Origin: Mycogone perniciosa
Lineage: Eukaryota; Ascomycota; Sordariomycetes; Hypocreales; Hypocreaceae
DNA: 64,000 nt
Direction of reading: 5' to 3'
NCBI GenBank assembly: GCA_025331125.1
Contig: JAOALB010000109.1
Coordinates: forward strand, 62,001 to 126,000
Shown: in pieces, positions 44,047 to 54,998 of the stretch
Layout of the letters: each line of letters begins with the position of its first letter
Numbering within the stretch: position 1 is the stretch's first letter
The notes under the pieces: model-generated
What the model was told of the DNA's origin: nothing
Seen by the model: the letters and a program-made list of their open reading frames with translations, nothing else
Databases searched by the model: none
Made by a program: the position numbers and the translations under genes

Positions 44047-45423
44047 ATGCCTCACCACAAACATAACGATTGGGGAATTCTTCTTCATTTCATCCCAGCA
44101 TGTCTTCTTTGGCTTATCATCTTGCTCTCGACACAAGTCTCTGATCGCACCCTTGTTTGGTTTGCGGCCGCATTCTCATGGCGTTACTTTCGTCTCTTTG
44201 TTCACTTATACGCCTTGTGGCAGAGGAGGGCCCCCGCGGCGTCGAAAAGCTCCATTTCGCCACCAAGGACCTCTAAATGTTTCACAGTCGTGATACCCTC
44301 CTTGTCCGAAACAACGTCAGATAACCCTGACTTCGAAGAGTGTGTTGTGAGCTGCCTCAAAAATAAGCCGAAAAGGATCTACATCGTTACCCCAAGATCA
44401 AATGTTGAAAAAATGAATAACCGGGTTTCTGCCATGCAGGCAGAGTCTCCAGGGGCTTTCGACATGTCCATTGTGAAGGTTGAGAGCATAGATCGGCCCA
44501 ACAAGCGCCGCCAGATGTTATCTCCCGTGAACAAGATCGACACAAAACTTACGGTGTTTGTTGATGACCACGTTATCCTGTCAAAGAATTTCCTTATCAA
44601 GATTGCGCCCATCTTTGATGATCCTAAAGTCGGATTATGCGGGACAATGAAAAAGGTGCGCCGTATCAGTCCAGACGCCGGTTCCATTATAGGCAACTAT
44701 TTTCAGCTATTTTGGAATTTCCTCGCCTCCGTCTACCTTGAACGCCATAACTTTGAGTTACAAGCCACAAACGCAATGGACGGAGGAGTTTTTGTTATTT
44801 CAGGAAGAGCAATGGTCATCAAAACAAGTATTATACAGGAATCTGACTTCCAAGAAGGCTTCTTATCTGAAATGATACTCGGTCTGATTGGTCCAATTGT
44901 CACTGGAGATGATAACTTCATAACGCGCTGGGTTCTTCGTCGCGGATATGATATCAAATTCACAGATGCAGTTTGTGTCGAAACAACTCTTGGTGTTTTC
45001 CCAAAATTCCTCTTTCAGTGCCTTCGATGGAGGCGATCAACGATCATAAATGCCGGCATTCTCAAGGAGCCGAACCTATGGAAGCGATGGCCGTGGACTG
45101 TTTGGACGACATATATCCCAGCGCTGTTCAACATGGCACTTATTTGGGATGGCGGGCTAGTGTATTGTTTCACTCGAACTCAATTTTACTCTCATTCTCA
45201 GCATTCACGTTTTCTTCTCATTTGTCTTGTTATATGGGTTTTATATGTCACCAAAGCAGTCAAACTGGCGGGGCACTTCCGACAGCATCCGGGGGATCTC
45301 TTGCTATACTTTCTCATCCCGGCATATCAAGCTTTTGCTTACTTCCATTCTTTTATTACAATCTGGTCATATGTTACCTGGTGGGTTATTTCCTGGGCCG
45401 GTAGAGATATCATGATTGGCTAG
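44047..45423 (+). CDS. GT2 polysaccharide synthase, Cps1/hyaluronan-synthase-like
   Basis: Single exon, 458 aa, ATG at 44047. One or two N-terminal membrane segments (LLHFIPACLLWLIILL) precede a cytosolic GT2 domain: FTVVIPSLSE (nucleotide-binding start), VFVDDHV (DxD-type), MDGGVFVISGRA (acceptor side), TGDDNFITRW (catalytic Asp block) and QCLRWRR (the QxxRW motif of processive synthases). At least three C-terminal membrane segments follow (FLLICLVIWVLYV, LLLYFLIPAYQAF and the last helix). This matches the fungal Cps1 family, which makes an extracellular or wall polysaccharide at the plasma membrane from a UDP-sugar; the sugar is unknown. All catalytic motifs are intact. Nothing around it suggests an operon-like pathway. 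Confidence 0.88.
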   Translation: MPHHKHNDWGILLHFIPACLLWLIILLSTQVSDRTLVWFAAAFSWRYFRLFVHLYALWQRRAPAASKSSISPPRTSKCFTVVIPSLSETTSDNPDFEECVVSCLKNKPKRIYIVTPRSNVEKMNNRVSAMQAESPGAFDMSIVKVESIDRPNKRRQMLSPVNKIDTKLTVFVDDHVILSKNFLIKIAPIFDDPKVGLCGTMKKVRRISPDAGSIIGNYFQLFWNFLASVYLERHNFELQATNAMDGGVFVISGRAMVIKTSIIQESDFQEGFLSEMILGLIGPIVTGDDNFITRWVLRRGYDIKFTDAVCVETTLGVFPKFLFQCLRWRRSTIINAGILKEPNLWKRWPWTVWTTYIPALFNMALIWDGGLVYCFTRTQFYSHSQHSRFLLICLVIWVLYVTKAVKLAGHFRQHPGDLLLYFLIPAYQAFAYFHSFITIWSYVTWWVISWAGRDIMIG

Positions 45424-47903
45424 TCCCCAAGCAAATAGAAATCGAGAAGTGCGTTGATGTGAGGCAGGATGGTTACTTTATGCGACCGCGGTGATGTAGC
45501 ATTATTTCAAATGAGGTATGGAACAGGGAACTGAGTGAGTGAACGGGTCCGAAGATGGGATGGATCAAGTCGGATAATGAGCCAACGCAACAATCAATGG
45601 AACGGGGAAAATTGTGAGCTACTGGAGCAAGGGAAATCAGACTTATGCAAAGGAAACAGAACAATACTTTATGCGATTAACAGACATCATACAGTAAACC
45701 CATTATCAATCAACGAAAACAGTTATGAGGCACATAGATATAGGAAATGACAGTATTGATGACTGTCTTACTGATCCCAAGTTAGGTAGGAAGAGCGGCT
45801 GCTTAAATACATGATTGAAGATGACGAAAACGAGCATAGATACTATGCTAAAGGAATGTTAATCTGGCGGATCCGGCTATTCCAGGTCGATAGCCATATG
45901 ACTTTGAGCTCTACCATTGACCTCCCGTGCAGCACCCAACGTCTGAAATTTATAACCCCAATGGCGGCGCATCAAGACGCGCTTCGGTCGTTGGGAATGT
46001 GCCACATCATGGGATGGTGTCGTATCGACAGATGTTTTTCGACGGGGATTTCGGCGTCGGGGGTTGTTGGTGCTCTGCCAAGCGGCTCGAATCAGGTTCG
46101 CAAATGGGTGGAGGTTCGCGGTGAGGGTCGAAGCCATCGTCACCTTTTCCGAGTCATTAGCCCCTGCATTCAGATTAAATAATCAATTGAAAATGTAACA
46201 TGCCGCTGTTGACGGACGCTGCCTCTCGCGGAGAAACGCTTCTGCACCTCGACAACACGCGCGCTTGGAAATTTTGATCATGAGACTGTGGCTCATGGCT
46301 TGCTGCCCTGTTCATCAGCAGTGTTCACGCGGATGGGCAACTCGCGGTGGGTTACCTTGTGCAGAAAAAAAATTCCCTGATTTTGTGCCCCGTAAGGTCC
46401 AGAAGATCGTGAATTGGGAGCCAGGAGGAAGTCGTAAATGTCTGCGCAATTTGCTCGGGAACTATCCTTTGGTCTGTAGGGATTTGTCTGGCGAGGTGCT
46501 GGTGCTAGTACTTGGTGCCGAACTGGTAGTCCATGAAGACACGTGCTTGGAAGGCAATGGCCATCCGCCCCGTAGCAACGCGACTTCCCGGTCACGGGGC
46601 GGCTGATACATTTTGAATAAATGCTTCCTTGAAGCCTTTATTGAGAGCAGGATAATCGAGCGAGCTGATGAAGAGAAGTGATCAGGAGCCTGTGGATGGT
46701 GGCAAGTTCCAGCCTTTTATACACATGACCTCGCAGACAGCCCATGATTGTTGCGTTTGTGTGATTCAACGACCCGCCATCGGCCGACACGTCCGTCTTC
46801 GGACTTGCATGGCTGAATGCAATCCTTTGATTCCCAATCAAACGAATTTCGGCCTTCAGAGTAGAGTGTCGGCTTTCAGAATCGCGTCAAGCGATTGGTC
46901 ATTCGAAAGCGATTGCGTCAATTGTGCCTTGGTCGGGCGGAATTTCTCGATCCAGACTTCTGGGGCAGCCACCATTCCCGGAAGCGAATCATTTCAGTGG
47001 ACGTGTTGAGAAGGCCGCAGGAATAGGGGCCAACCTCGGGTGTACTTTTGTTCAAGCAAACCCCATCTTACTTTCTATAACAATTTGTTTTCGTTTTCAT
47101 TTATAAATACAGTAGCTTTGCAGATATATTTTGGTTATAACACCAGGTAAAATTCTAGAGTAATTTTGCTATTGAAATACTCACGCGACTACTGGGCAAA
47201 GAGGGCCATGGAAGGACGCGGAAAATTGAGAATAAATATCGTTAGATACGTGACTCTACCCCGCGCGACAAGACACTATGTAAATGAGGCAAACTTGTAC
47301 ACCGATGCTCAGGGTAGGGAAAGCCGGATTAAAAAAAACGGCAGCGTTATAGATAAAGAGTGCTGGGTGGATTCATGCCGATTTTGAGGTTCGTTTGATT
47401 ATAGAACGAAATAACGGAATTGCGATCTAATATGGACACAGGATGTACGTAAGAACAGAGAAGTTACAGACACCTTTACGCCCGCTTAATTAGTAATGGA
47501 AAAGAATAAGCTAGACGCGAAGGCAAAGATAGAATACTAGTAATATTTTTAATAATTCGGGATGATTCCTACTAACCTTGATACAGGATTAGGATATTAC
47601 TGGTAATACATTACCTTGATTATATTGAATACAGTACTATCTCTATTACAAATACCATGGGCCTTGCTGGCTACATCGCTAAAACAGCGCGGCCAATCAT
47701 GTGTTTGCGTCAGAACTCACAAGGCACTAACTCCAATGATTTAATTGGCTGGAGGTGTTTCTATCCGAATAAAATCCGAAGCACGCGAAGTGAGCAGTAG
47801 TACTCCATCTGGCAGTATATTGAAGACACATCATCAATTGAACACGCCTATGTCGTGAATTTTATTTGAATCCAATTTACCGATAGCAGTTCAAAAACAT
47901 AAT
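45424..47903. other. Long intergenic region with one dispersed-repeat copy
   Basis: About 2.5 kb without a convincing gene. Repeat copy B lies at about 45690-45800. Open stretches around 45811-46180, 46265-46610 and 46668-47010 overlap on both strands and show no motif or intron structure. They may be remains of decayed genes. Confidence 0.4.
45690..45800 (+). repeat. Dispersed repeat, copy B
   Basis: Blocks ATCAATCAACG, CAGTTATGAGGC, CATAGATATAGGAAA, ATTGATGACT and CTGATCCCAAGTTAGGTAGGA follow the same order as in copies A and C. Confidence 0.55.
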
Positions 47904-50351
47904 ATGGATAGTTCGAAGAGGGTGGAAGAGCTTGAAAGGCTCCTTCGAGAGGCGCAGAGTCGTGTCGAGGAAGCAGAGAGACAGCGACAGGAGCAGCAAC
48001 AGCGTACCGAGAAAGAGCAGCAGCGCGCCGAGGAAGCAGAGAGACAGCGACAGGAGCAGCAACAGCGCGCCGACAAAGAGCGTCAGCGCGCCGAGGAAGC
48101 AGAGAGACAGCGACAGGAGCAGCAACAGCGCGCCGATAAAGAGCGTCAGCGCGCCGAGGAAACAGAGAGACAGCGACGGGCGTTAGAGGAGCAGACCCGA
48201 CGTATGACATTGGACGAGTATATTGCAGCTTGTCATGACCTTGTCTTCTCCAAGTTTACCGTTGAAACGGACAAGAGCCTGACGTCAAAGGGTTCAATCA
48301 CTAACCCGCGGAATAAACTATGTCCAACAACTCTCAAGCCATGGTCGGACTTCTTGGAACAGCAGAAAATCACCTTTGGCACACTCTATGCCACTTTTCC
48401 TACCGACGCCCGAGTTTTCGAGACCCAGAATTTCCTAAGTGGTCTAGGCGACAGGATTTCTCGAAGGCCGATAACGAACGAGAAGAGTCTAGAGAATTTC
48501 CTACATAACGGTGTGGAGGATCCTGTCAGATGTATCATGGAGCAGCTCAAAGAGGTGGGGGAGGTGAGAGATGAATTTAATATCGGAAATGGTGTCATCT
48601 TTGAAAATCACCCTCACGCCATAAGCGATATCTCTGAGGAGGTCGTTGAACGGCAGGGCCCATCGACACCACCGCGAACACCAGATTATAGACAAGACCT
48701 TAGTCGTCTCCGGCCCGACCAAATATGCATCTATCGGTCTGAAGATAAGCACTCTACGAGGCGTACTATGATCTATGTTTGCGAATACAAGGCACCGCAT
48801 AAGCTGAGCGCTTTGCATCTTCGTGTTGGCCTGCGTCCTATGGATATCTACAAGGAAGTCGTTAATCGAATAACGATACCGACTACTACGGACGCCGAGG
48901 CTCGTTTCCAATATCACGCGGAGAGGCTGACCGCTGCAGCCATTACGCAAACTTTTCATTATATGATTGAAGGTGGCCTTGATTACGGTCTTTTGACTAC
49001 TGGCGAGACAATTGTTTTCCTTAAGATTGACTGGAGGGATCCCGGCACTCTCTATTACCATCTAGCTGAACCCGGCCCTGAGGTCTTGGCTCATCCCGGC
49101 CAGTATTCCTGTACAGCTGTTGGTCAGTATTTAGCATTCAGCCTCATCGCTCTCGGAGAACCAGGGCAAAGTCGGGTGAGTCGGCAAGAGGAACGTCAGC
49201 GGGCCATTCAATATCTGAACACATGGGTGGAAGACTTTGAGGCTATATTGCGTTCCGTTCCAGCAAGCGATCGGACGCCAGCAGCCGACTCACCTGCGTA
49301 TTTACCCACAGACTACGCGGACATCGATCGGTCACCGCGCCTCTTCCGTCGAAATAAACTTCGACGTGTTAAGGGAGACGATCCTAATAGACAGCCTTCT
49401 AGAAAGGGTCCACCAGATACATCTGATGATGAGTCATCGCCCCATGCGCCAGAAACGCCTAGTCCGGCTGAACGGCGACGCGTTGCAGAGCCAGGACCTC
49501 GACGCAGTCAGCGAATCCTGACCCAACGATCACGCGGACATGGCGAACAGGGTCAAGGCCGGCAGTATTGTACCCAGAAATGCCTCCTCGGGTTGATCAA
49601 GGGTGACTGTCTAGACAAGTGCTGTCCTAACGTGGTACTTCACACCCGACGGGATAGTGGTACCCGTCATCCCATCGATCACGTCAAATGGCTCCAACTT
49701 CTCTACCAGCAGCTGGAACAATCACTAGACCACGGAATAACGCGGTTATGGCAGGAGGGCGCGCGTGGAGTACTATTTCAGGTTACCTTGCTTGCGTATG
49801 GTTACACTTTCGTGAGTAAGGGCACGGTGCAGGCATTTATTGACGATCTAAAGCATGAAGCTGCAGTGTACGAGCGTCTCCAGTCAATCCAAGGTAGTAG
49901 CGTGCCTGTATTCCTGGGTGCCATTGATCTACGATCCATGAACAAGATTTACTACTATGATCATCGAGTCTATGTCGTGCACATGACATTCCTCTCATGG
50001 GGAGGGCATAGTGTGGGTGAACTAGAAATTGGGGACGGCGCGAAAAAAACGCTCGTGGATCAGGCCATCCGGTCCTTGCGGTCGATACATTGGGAGGGAG
50101 TGGTTCACATGGATGTGCGAAGAGCGAATATGTTGTTTAATCCTGAAACTAACGGCGTCATGATGATCGATTTTGAACGGGCTTTGCTTCTCAAGCCGAT
50201 TCGGCGTCCTTTGGCTCCTTTGGTGCCTCTCAAGCGAGCCTGGATGCAAGAGAAACTGGGCGCTGCGAAAGCGGTGGCTCTTGCTCGCAATCAGCTTAGT
50301 AAAGGATTTGGAGAGGACATTTTGATGGCGAAGGCGATATTCTTGAACTGA
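47904..50351 (+). CDS. REase-like plus kinase-like protein with coiled-coil head (Crinkler-type architecture)
   Basis: Single exon, 815 aa. Residues about 5-105 are a Glu/Arg/Gln coiled coil built from a 63-bp (21-residue, three-heptad) repeat. The next region carries a PD-(D/E)xK-like pattern: DQICIYRS, then after a short gap VCEYKAPHKL (D...ExK), with a downstream Gln/Tyr-rich helix (ITQTFHYMIEGG). A disordered Pro/Ser/Arg-rich linker follows (about 445-560). Then come a Cys-rich CTQKCLLGLIKGDCLDKCC block and a kinase-like domain with HMDVRRANMLF as catalytic loop and MMIDFERA in the DFG position. Fusions of a nuclease-superfamily domain to a kinase are known in fungal Crinkler-RHS-type proteins, thought to act on DNA and nuclear targets in conflicts or as effectors. 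Activity here is inferred only. The gene looks intact. Confidence 0.75.
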   Translation: MDSSKRVEELERLLREAQSRVEEAERQRQEQQQRTEKEQQRAEEAERQRQEQQQRADKERQRAEEAERQRQEQQQRADKERQRAEETERQRRALEEQTRRMTLDEYIAACHDLVFSKFTVETDKSLTSKGSITNPRNKLCPTTLKPWSDFLEQQKITFGTLYATFPTDARVFETQNFLSGLGDRISRRPITNEKSLENFLHNGVEDPVRCIMEQLKEVGEVRDEFNIGNGVIFENHPHAISDISEEVVERQGPSTPPRTPDYRQDLSRLRPDQICIYRSEDKHSTRRTMIYVCEYKAPHKLSALHLRVGLRPMDIYKEVVNRITIPTTTDAEARFQYHAERLTAAAITQTFHYMIEGGLDYGLLTTGETIVFLKIDWRDPGTLYYHLAEPGPEVLAHPGQYSCTAVGQYLAFSLIALGEPGQSRVSRQEERQRAIQYLNTWVEDFEAILRSVPASDRTPAADSPAYLPTDYADIDRSPRLFRRNKLRRVKGDDPNRQPSRKGPPDTSDDESSPHAPETPSPAERRRVAEPGPRRSQRILTQRSRGHGEQGQGRQYCTQKCLLGLIKGDCLDKCCPNVVLHTRRDSGTRHPIDHVKWLQLLYQQLEQSLDHGITRLWQEGARGVLFQVTLLAYGYTFVSKGTVQAFIDDLKHEAAVYERLQSIQGSSVPVFLGAIDLRSMNKIYYYDHRVYVVHMTFLSWGGHSVGELEIGDGAKKTLVDQAIRSLRSIHWEGVVHMDVRRANMLFNPETNGVMMIDFERALLLKPIRRPLAPLVPLKRAWMQEKLGAAKAVALARNQLSKGFGEDILMAKAIFLN
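47964..48180 (+). repeat. 63-bp coding tandem repeat (coiled coil)
   Basis: About 3.3 copies of a 63-bp unit starting GCCGAGGAAGCAGAGAGACA. The translated period of 21 residues is exactly three heptads, so copy-number change would keep the coiled coil in register. Confidence 0.9.
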
Positions 50352-50976
50352 AATATTAATATCGTGTACCTGAGCTATACTGTCAGCTGTTCTCACATAA
50401 TTAGGGCCATAACACTTATGTTCCCGCTAAGAAAGAGATTGCATTGACCCTATTGAACCTTTATGAAAAGAGCATTGTCCCGACCAAAGATCATTTTCTC
50501 TTGTATTTTTTCCCCATTATGCTGTTGGAAGGGAGAGTTGCAGATGCTGCAGTGTGTAGTTTTTTGTCTAACCACGTGTGGATTCCAGCATTTATAAGTT
50601 AAGAATGTAACACTCTGAGATCAACCCTTTTAGGATGTGGATGTAGTGCCTTAGGGATGACGCGTATTAGGATGCGGATGCGAAACTTTAGGGTAGAGCC
50701 TGAGCGCCTAGCACATAACACTTGTAGAAGAATAAGATTATAGGGTTTGGCCGCAGGGTGAGGCACTTCAGAATGAAGTCTTCCGAATTGAAGGCTTTAA
50801 GATGTGTGCTTTGGGATTGGGGACTCTGGGATGGTTGGTTTACGCTGTGTTTAGTGACATGCGCAGGGAAACCGTGCCCCACTCATAATCGCTGTTCAGC
50901 GATAAGGCCGCCCTGCACAGGCACACATAGTGAGTGGGCTTCTGAACAAGTGTAGATTCAAACGCTACGAATATAT
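50352..50976. other. Convergent intergenic region
   Basis: Between the 3' ends of the REase-kinase gene and the next minus-strand gene. No feature is evident. Confidence 0.4.
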
Positions 50977-51919
50977 CTAAACTCCAACGTACAAGCGCCT
51001 TCTTACATTATCTTCAATTCTCGATATTTCCGACAGGTAATCAAAGTTTCCAGAAGCAGCCGCTTCTTCTGCAAATTTAGACATTTCAGCGCACATCTCA
51101 ATGGACTGCCTGGGAATGCCGTCTAAGGTTTTGGCAGCCAGTTGTTCAATGATCTTGTCATTAGCTCGGGACTTATTCTTCCTGTAGGACACTTAGCAAA
51201 CGCAAAGTCAGTGGTAATTAGCCCACGTACACGATCCTCTCTGCTGCATCGGAATATATAAGCAGCAAGAACGCAGATTCTCCAGCTAGCATCTTCCAAC
51301 GCACGCCAATTCTTTTGCGTTCCTTCAACCGACTCCTGATCTGGTTGGGGCACAAATTACCCTCCAGGGCTTGGACACACGCCTCTATGGCAATGGTGGC
51401 ATCCCCGCGGCCGGACTCACCCTGGAATAAACCGCTTTCTCTTTGGGTCCGTATTCTGTCCTCAAGATATTCGAAAAAGCTCAGGAGTCGTATATAGCCA
51501 AATTTCGGTGGGAGCCCCTTGCTCCCTGGATTCATGATGATATTATCCAAAATGTTTAGCGCAGATTTGATGTTAAGTCCTGATATTGGCGTATGTGTGT
51601 CTAGCGTGGTGTTCTGAAGCAATGATATCCAGTCAACAAGGGCTGTACGATGGTTCGCAATGAAGAATTCCTCCGCATTTGGTCTGGTAAGCGTGTGAGA
51701 GAGAGACAATGCTCTGTCCAGAGTCCATTTTATTTTAGGTCTCCTTTTAGTCGCATCTCTCTGAATGCGACTTCTCTTTCCGGGCTGCATTGTTCTTTGT
51801 TGAAAAGTCTGGGAAGGCGTTTTCTGTTGAGTTCTACATTGACAGTTGAAAGCGATGGTGGGCCTTGTCTGACCCCTTCCGTTCTCATCCAGCTCATCGT
51901 TTAGTAGCCTGTAACTCAT
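50977..51919 (-). CDS. Hypothetical protein, 297 aa
   Basis: Exons 51919-51231 and 51181-50977 join in frame across a 49-bp intron (GTACGT donor, GCTAAGT branch, TACAG acceptor). The first 70 residues are polar and disordered, with a basic segment (KRSRIQRDATKRRPKIK). The rest is helical: FIANHRTALVDWISLLQN, IKSALNILDNIIMNP, then a C-terminal helical pair rich in Glu, Ala and Ser. No catalytic or zinc motif is seen and no family is recognised. The gene appears intact. Confidence 0.55.
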
Positions 51920-53924
51920 CCCTCAACAATTGCCTGCTGGGTAAATAGCTAGAGATGGCATCAGTATCCTTGCAGAATTGGAGTGAGAATAGTGATACTA
52001 AGAGTTAAATGTGTCAGACATACACTGGCGACCATCTACTTATATTTTCTTCCGCCCTCGACTGAATTATGGAGCAAAGTTTATTTTAAATACGCCGAGA
52101 CCTCAACGGTTTAATTTAAGCAGATATTGGTCCCAGCCACATGTCATGCTTCTTATACTTCTTATTCAAATTTAAAAATACTAATTTAAGTGGCTATTCT
52201 TTAACAATGCTGACCAGCAAAACTGTTGGCAGGGCAGTCTGATTGCGCCATGTATAGAGGCATAATGTGACGAACCGTCATACCGTCACGCCAATCGGCA
52301 AAAGAATAGACTAATAATCGCATTTGTAGCAATTATTATGGCAGTACCAACTGTATATAAGGGAAACGCGCTTGGACCGTGACACATGACTAGTGGCTTC
52401 AGTGGCCCTGGGACCAGGTTACAACAGTGAGATGATGAAACCAACGTAATCAAGCCTGTTACTAGTGACTCATATATCAGGGAGGTTCTAAAAAAACTGT
52501 CGACTGCTACTGGTATGAGGATGAAGGGGGCAATTGGATTACTGGCAACTCATTCATTGTTGGTTAAAAGCTACTGCTAACTTGATTTTAAAATATAAAA
52601 TCGTCCTGGTAACTTTAATTAAGAGGAAGAGTGCTACTGGTATTCTACAAGGGCGAGTTCCCAGTAACCATAATTAGTGAGTGACTGGTAGCCGCTAGAT
52701 ACCAGCAACCGCCCCGGGACTGGGTACTGGTCGCCCCAGCATACCAGTAACTACCCTCAGAACAGGTACTGGTAACCCCTGCATACTGCCGACTTGAGTG
52801 ATCAAAGTTACTGGGAGTTAATGTTAAGGGTGGCGAGCGATACTAGTAGCTTGCGCATGCCCGCTAACGCAGTTACTAGGAATAAAATACACCTTTGAAT
52901 TAAGTTCCTAGTAACTTGCATTGGGCCTTAATGACATTAGCGGTAACAAATAGTATCCCTGATGAAGGGTACTAGCAACAATTCTGCTCCGCGCAAGAAT
53001 CTTTGTAAGCCCTTGGAGTCGATTACCGGTAACTTCCTCCTCATCTTCCCGCGGCAAAGCCGCCGCCTCTATTTATATGGTGTTTTTTTGGGGGGGGAAA
53101 TAAACAGCCATTCCGAATTGGAATTATGGCAAAGGCTCTCCTATCTTCAGTATACTCCGCACACTGATTTATTTAAAAACTTCTCCACTGTTGTCTGAGA
53201 GTGCTTGACCCAGTTACTGGCAACAAGCGCAGGGATAGCTCTGTCTTTGCATCACTCCCGGGGTAGCCAGCTGGCTGGACACCTGCACTCTCCAGTCCTC
53301 TCCAGTCTTTACCTATGAAGTGACTGGTAACTGTGACTAGGTGGCCACTGGCAACCCCTAGGTGTCTATCCACGGTTTTTTTAGTCGCACATAAAGCCAC
53401 TCATGACTGACAATATTGTAGTTTTTATCCGGTACTTTGCGGAAGCAGTCAGAGCACGTCGCAAATACTGGCGGTTTGTGATAATAGGCTATTTCGTGAC
53501 TATATGGCTATGTATAACAACCATCTACTACCATTATGGCAAGTGTCCCAGCTGTTAATTTAATTTATTCTTGTTAATCAAGAATAAACCCCACGCGTGT
53601 CAATTCCTGGTAACCGCTGTGGCGCGCCACTATGGACTTCATTGCAGCTGGGCAGGCGCTTAGTGGCCCCTGGAAGGTGGCTACTAGGGTATGTATGGGA
53701 TGGAGGTAAAAATTACTGCTCAAAAAACACGAACGCGGGGATACCGGGCCAATACCTATAGCAACACCATCATTTTAAACGGCCATAATATTACGAAAAT
53801 TCGTTTAATTTAGGATATATATATATATATCATTAGATGGCCCTGCTTCTAGAGATGACTATTTTGTATAATATCCTCTGGCCCGACGGACGGCTGCTAG
53901 TCGACGTGGCAAAGAGTCGATTAA
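51920..53924. other. Long intergenic region, largely array B
   Basis: AT-rich to about 52500, then the second motif array, then AT-rich sequence with a TA run near 53815-53830. No gene is seen. Confidence 0.45.
52530..53620. repeat. Array B of the GTTACYRGTAAC-like motif
   Basis: Around 18 matches or near matches in both orientations, for example CTGGTAAC near 52617, CCAGTAAC near 52662 and 52743, TACTGGTAACC near 52766, TTACCGGTAAC near 53023, GTTACTGGCAAC near 53212 and ACTGGTAAC near 53322. Density is lower than in array A and the copies are more diverged. Local direct repeats differ between the arrays, so B is not a simple copy of A. Confidence 0.7.
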
Positions 53925-53930
53925 CCTCCG

Positions 53931-54104
53931 AATTAAGTTCTGGGTATAGCCTTCCACGCAATTTGTAACCACATTTTCAACTCTTCAATTGATGCCTCGT
54001 TAGCTTTCAGATCGCGAATATGAGGGCAGATTTCTATTAGTTTCAATTTGAGAGCTCTCCAAAAGTGTTCAATGGGGGTTGAGAGCAGGGGAATGTAGCG
54101 GCCA
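53931..54104 (-). pseudogene. Tc1/mariner-type transposase C-terminal fragment
   Basis: Read from 54104 downward, the frame encodes WPLHSPALNPIEHFWRALK and about 40 further residues. This is the DDE_3 C-terminal signature (W-P-x-x-S-P-x-L-N-P-I-E). The rest of the transposase is absent. On its 5' side the fragment stops where dispersed-repeat copy C begins (about 54105-54112), suggesting that repeat inserted into or truncated the transposon. Not functional. Confidence 0.8.
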
Positions 54105-54111
54105 ATAAATA

Positions 54112-54212
54112 TATTCTATCAATCACAGATCAACAGTATGAGGCCATATAGATAGCATGGAAACGATCGAATTGATACTCTGCTGATCCCAAGTTTGGTA
54201 GGATTTACTCTC
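54112..54212 (+). repeat. Dispersed repeat, copy C
   Basis: The best-preserved copy: ATCAATCACAGATCAACAG, TATGAGGC, ATATAGATAGCATGGAAA, GAATTGATACTCTGCTGATC and CCCAAGTTTGGTAGGA, in the order seen at 31.7 and 45.7 kb. It abuts the transposase fragment. Confidence 0.6.
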
Positions 54213-54743
54213 TAATATCTTTGCGTATATTGCTGATTTTTGTATGGGACTAAAATTCTAGTTTCTTCTGCGATTCCCGCATATAATCGTACCAAATTCG
54301 CGCTCTTCTGGCATATTGTTGTTAAGATATGTGTATTTGAAAGTGGAAGGTATCTGGGTGGCTGGTTGTGGTGTGACGCGTTGTATGCCCCGCGTTCGTG
54401 TATTTTTGAACACCTACTGTATGTTATGGCTATGTAAGAACGCCAAACGTGCTACCTGTTCTACTGCTAAACTGGCTAGCAATTCAAGTCACCTCGTCTC
54501 GTTCAAACGCATTACAGCATATGGCTCCATCCACCATTGAAAAGCCGCGAGGAGTATCTATCGATGGCATGTAGTTCTCCTTAGTTATAACCCAGAAAGA
54601 AGAATTTCCCCTCAATCTATACATTCCGTGGAAAGACAGTGCCTTTATATTTAGTTAGCTGCACAATATTGGTCTCTTCTTGGATCACCTTCGCGTTGTC
54701 AGGGAGGGTGTCTCATACAAAAATCCCTCATGGGCTTTATAAT

Positions 54744-54998
54744 TCAGAGTAAGAGTGTATCAGTATATTGAGTTGATGCTTCTGAGGCAGTATCATCGTC
54801 GCCCAGTTCAGTCTTCGGTTCGATGACTGGAGTTAGGGGTACCAAGTTGGACTGGACATCTGGATAACGCTGTTGACGATCGATTTGCCCGCCACGCCAA
54901 TGTCTTTCTGAGGCCGACATACGGTATGTGACTGAGGAACCATCCCGTCAGTGGCAGATATCATACGTAGGTAGAGTAATCGTGTCTATCTTCGGCAT
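54744..54998 (-). pseudogene. Small gene candidate with internal TGA
   Basis: From ATG 54998 the minus-strand frame runs 16 codons to TGA at 54948-54950 and then continues open for another 67 codons to TGA at 54744-54746 (SVTYRMSASERHWRGGQ; ending ASTQYTDTLLL). The second part has protein-like composition and an acidic Ser/Thr tail. The stop sits after CH, where TGG to TGA would be a one-base change. A 35-bp intron is possible on GT-AG rules but shifts the frame. No family is recognised. Confidence 0.35.

Noticed and set aside
47848..48210. Minus-strand Ala/Leu-rich repetitive frames
   Set aside because: They are shadows of the 63-bp coiled-coil repeat.
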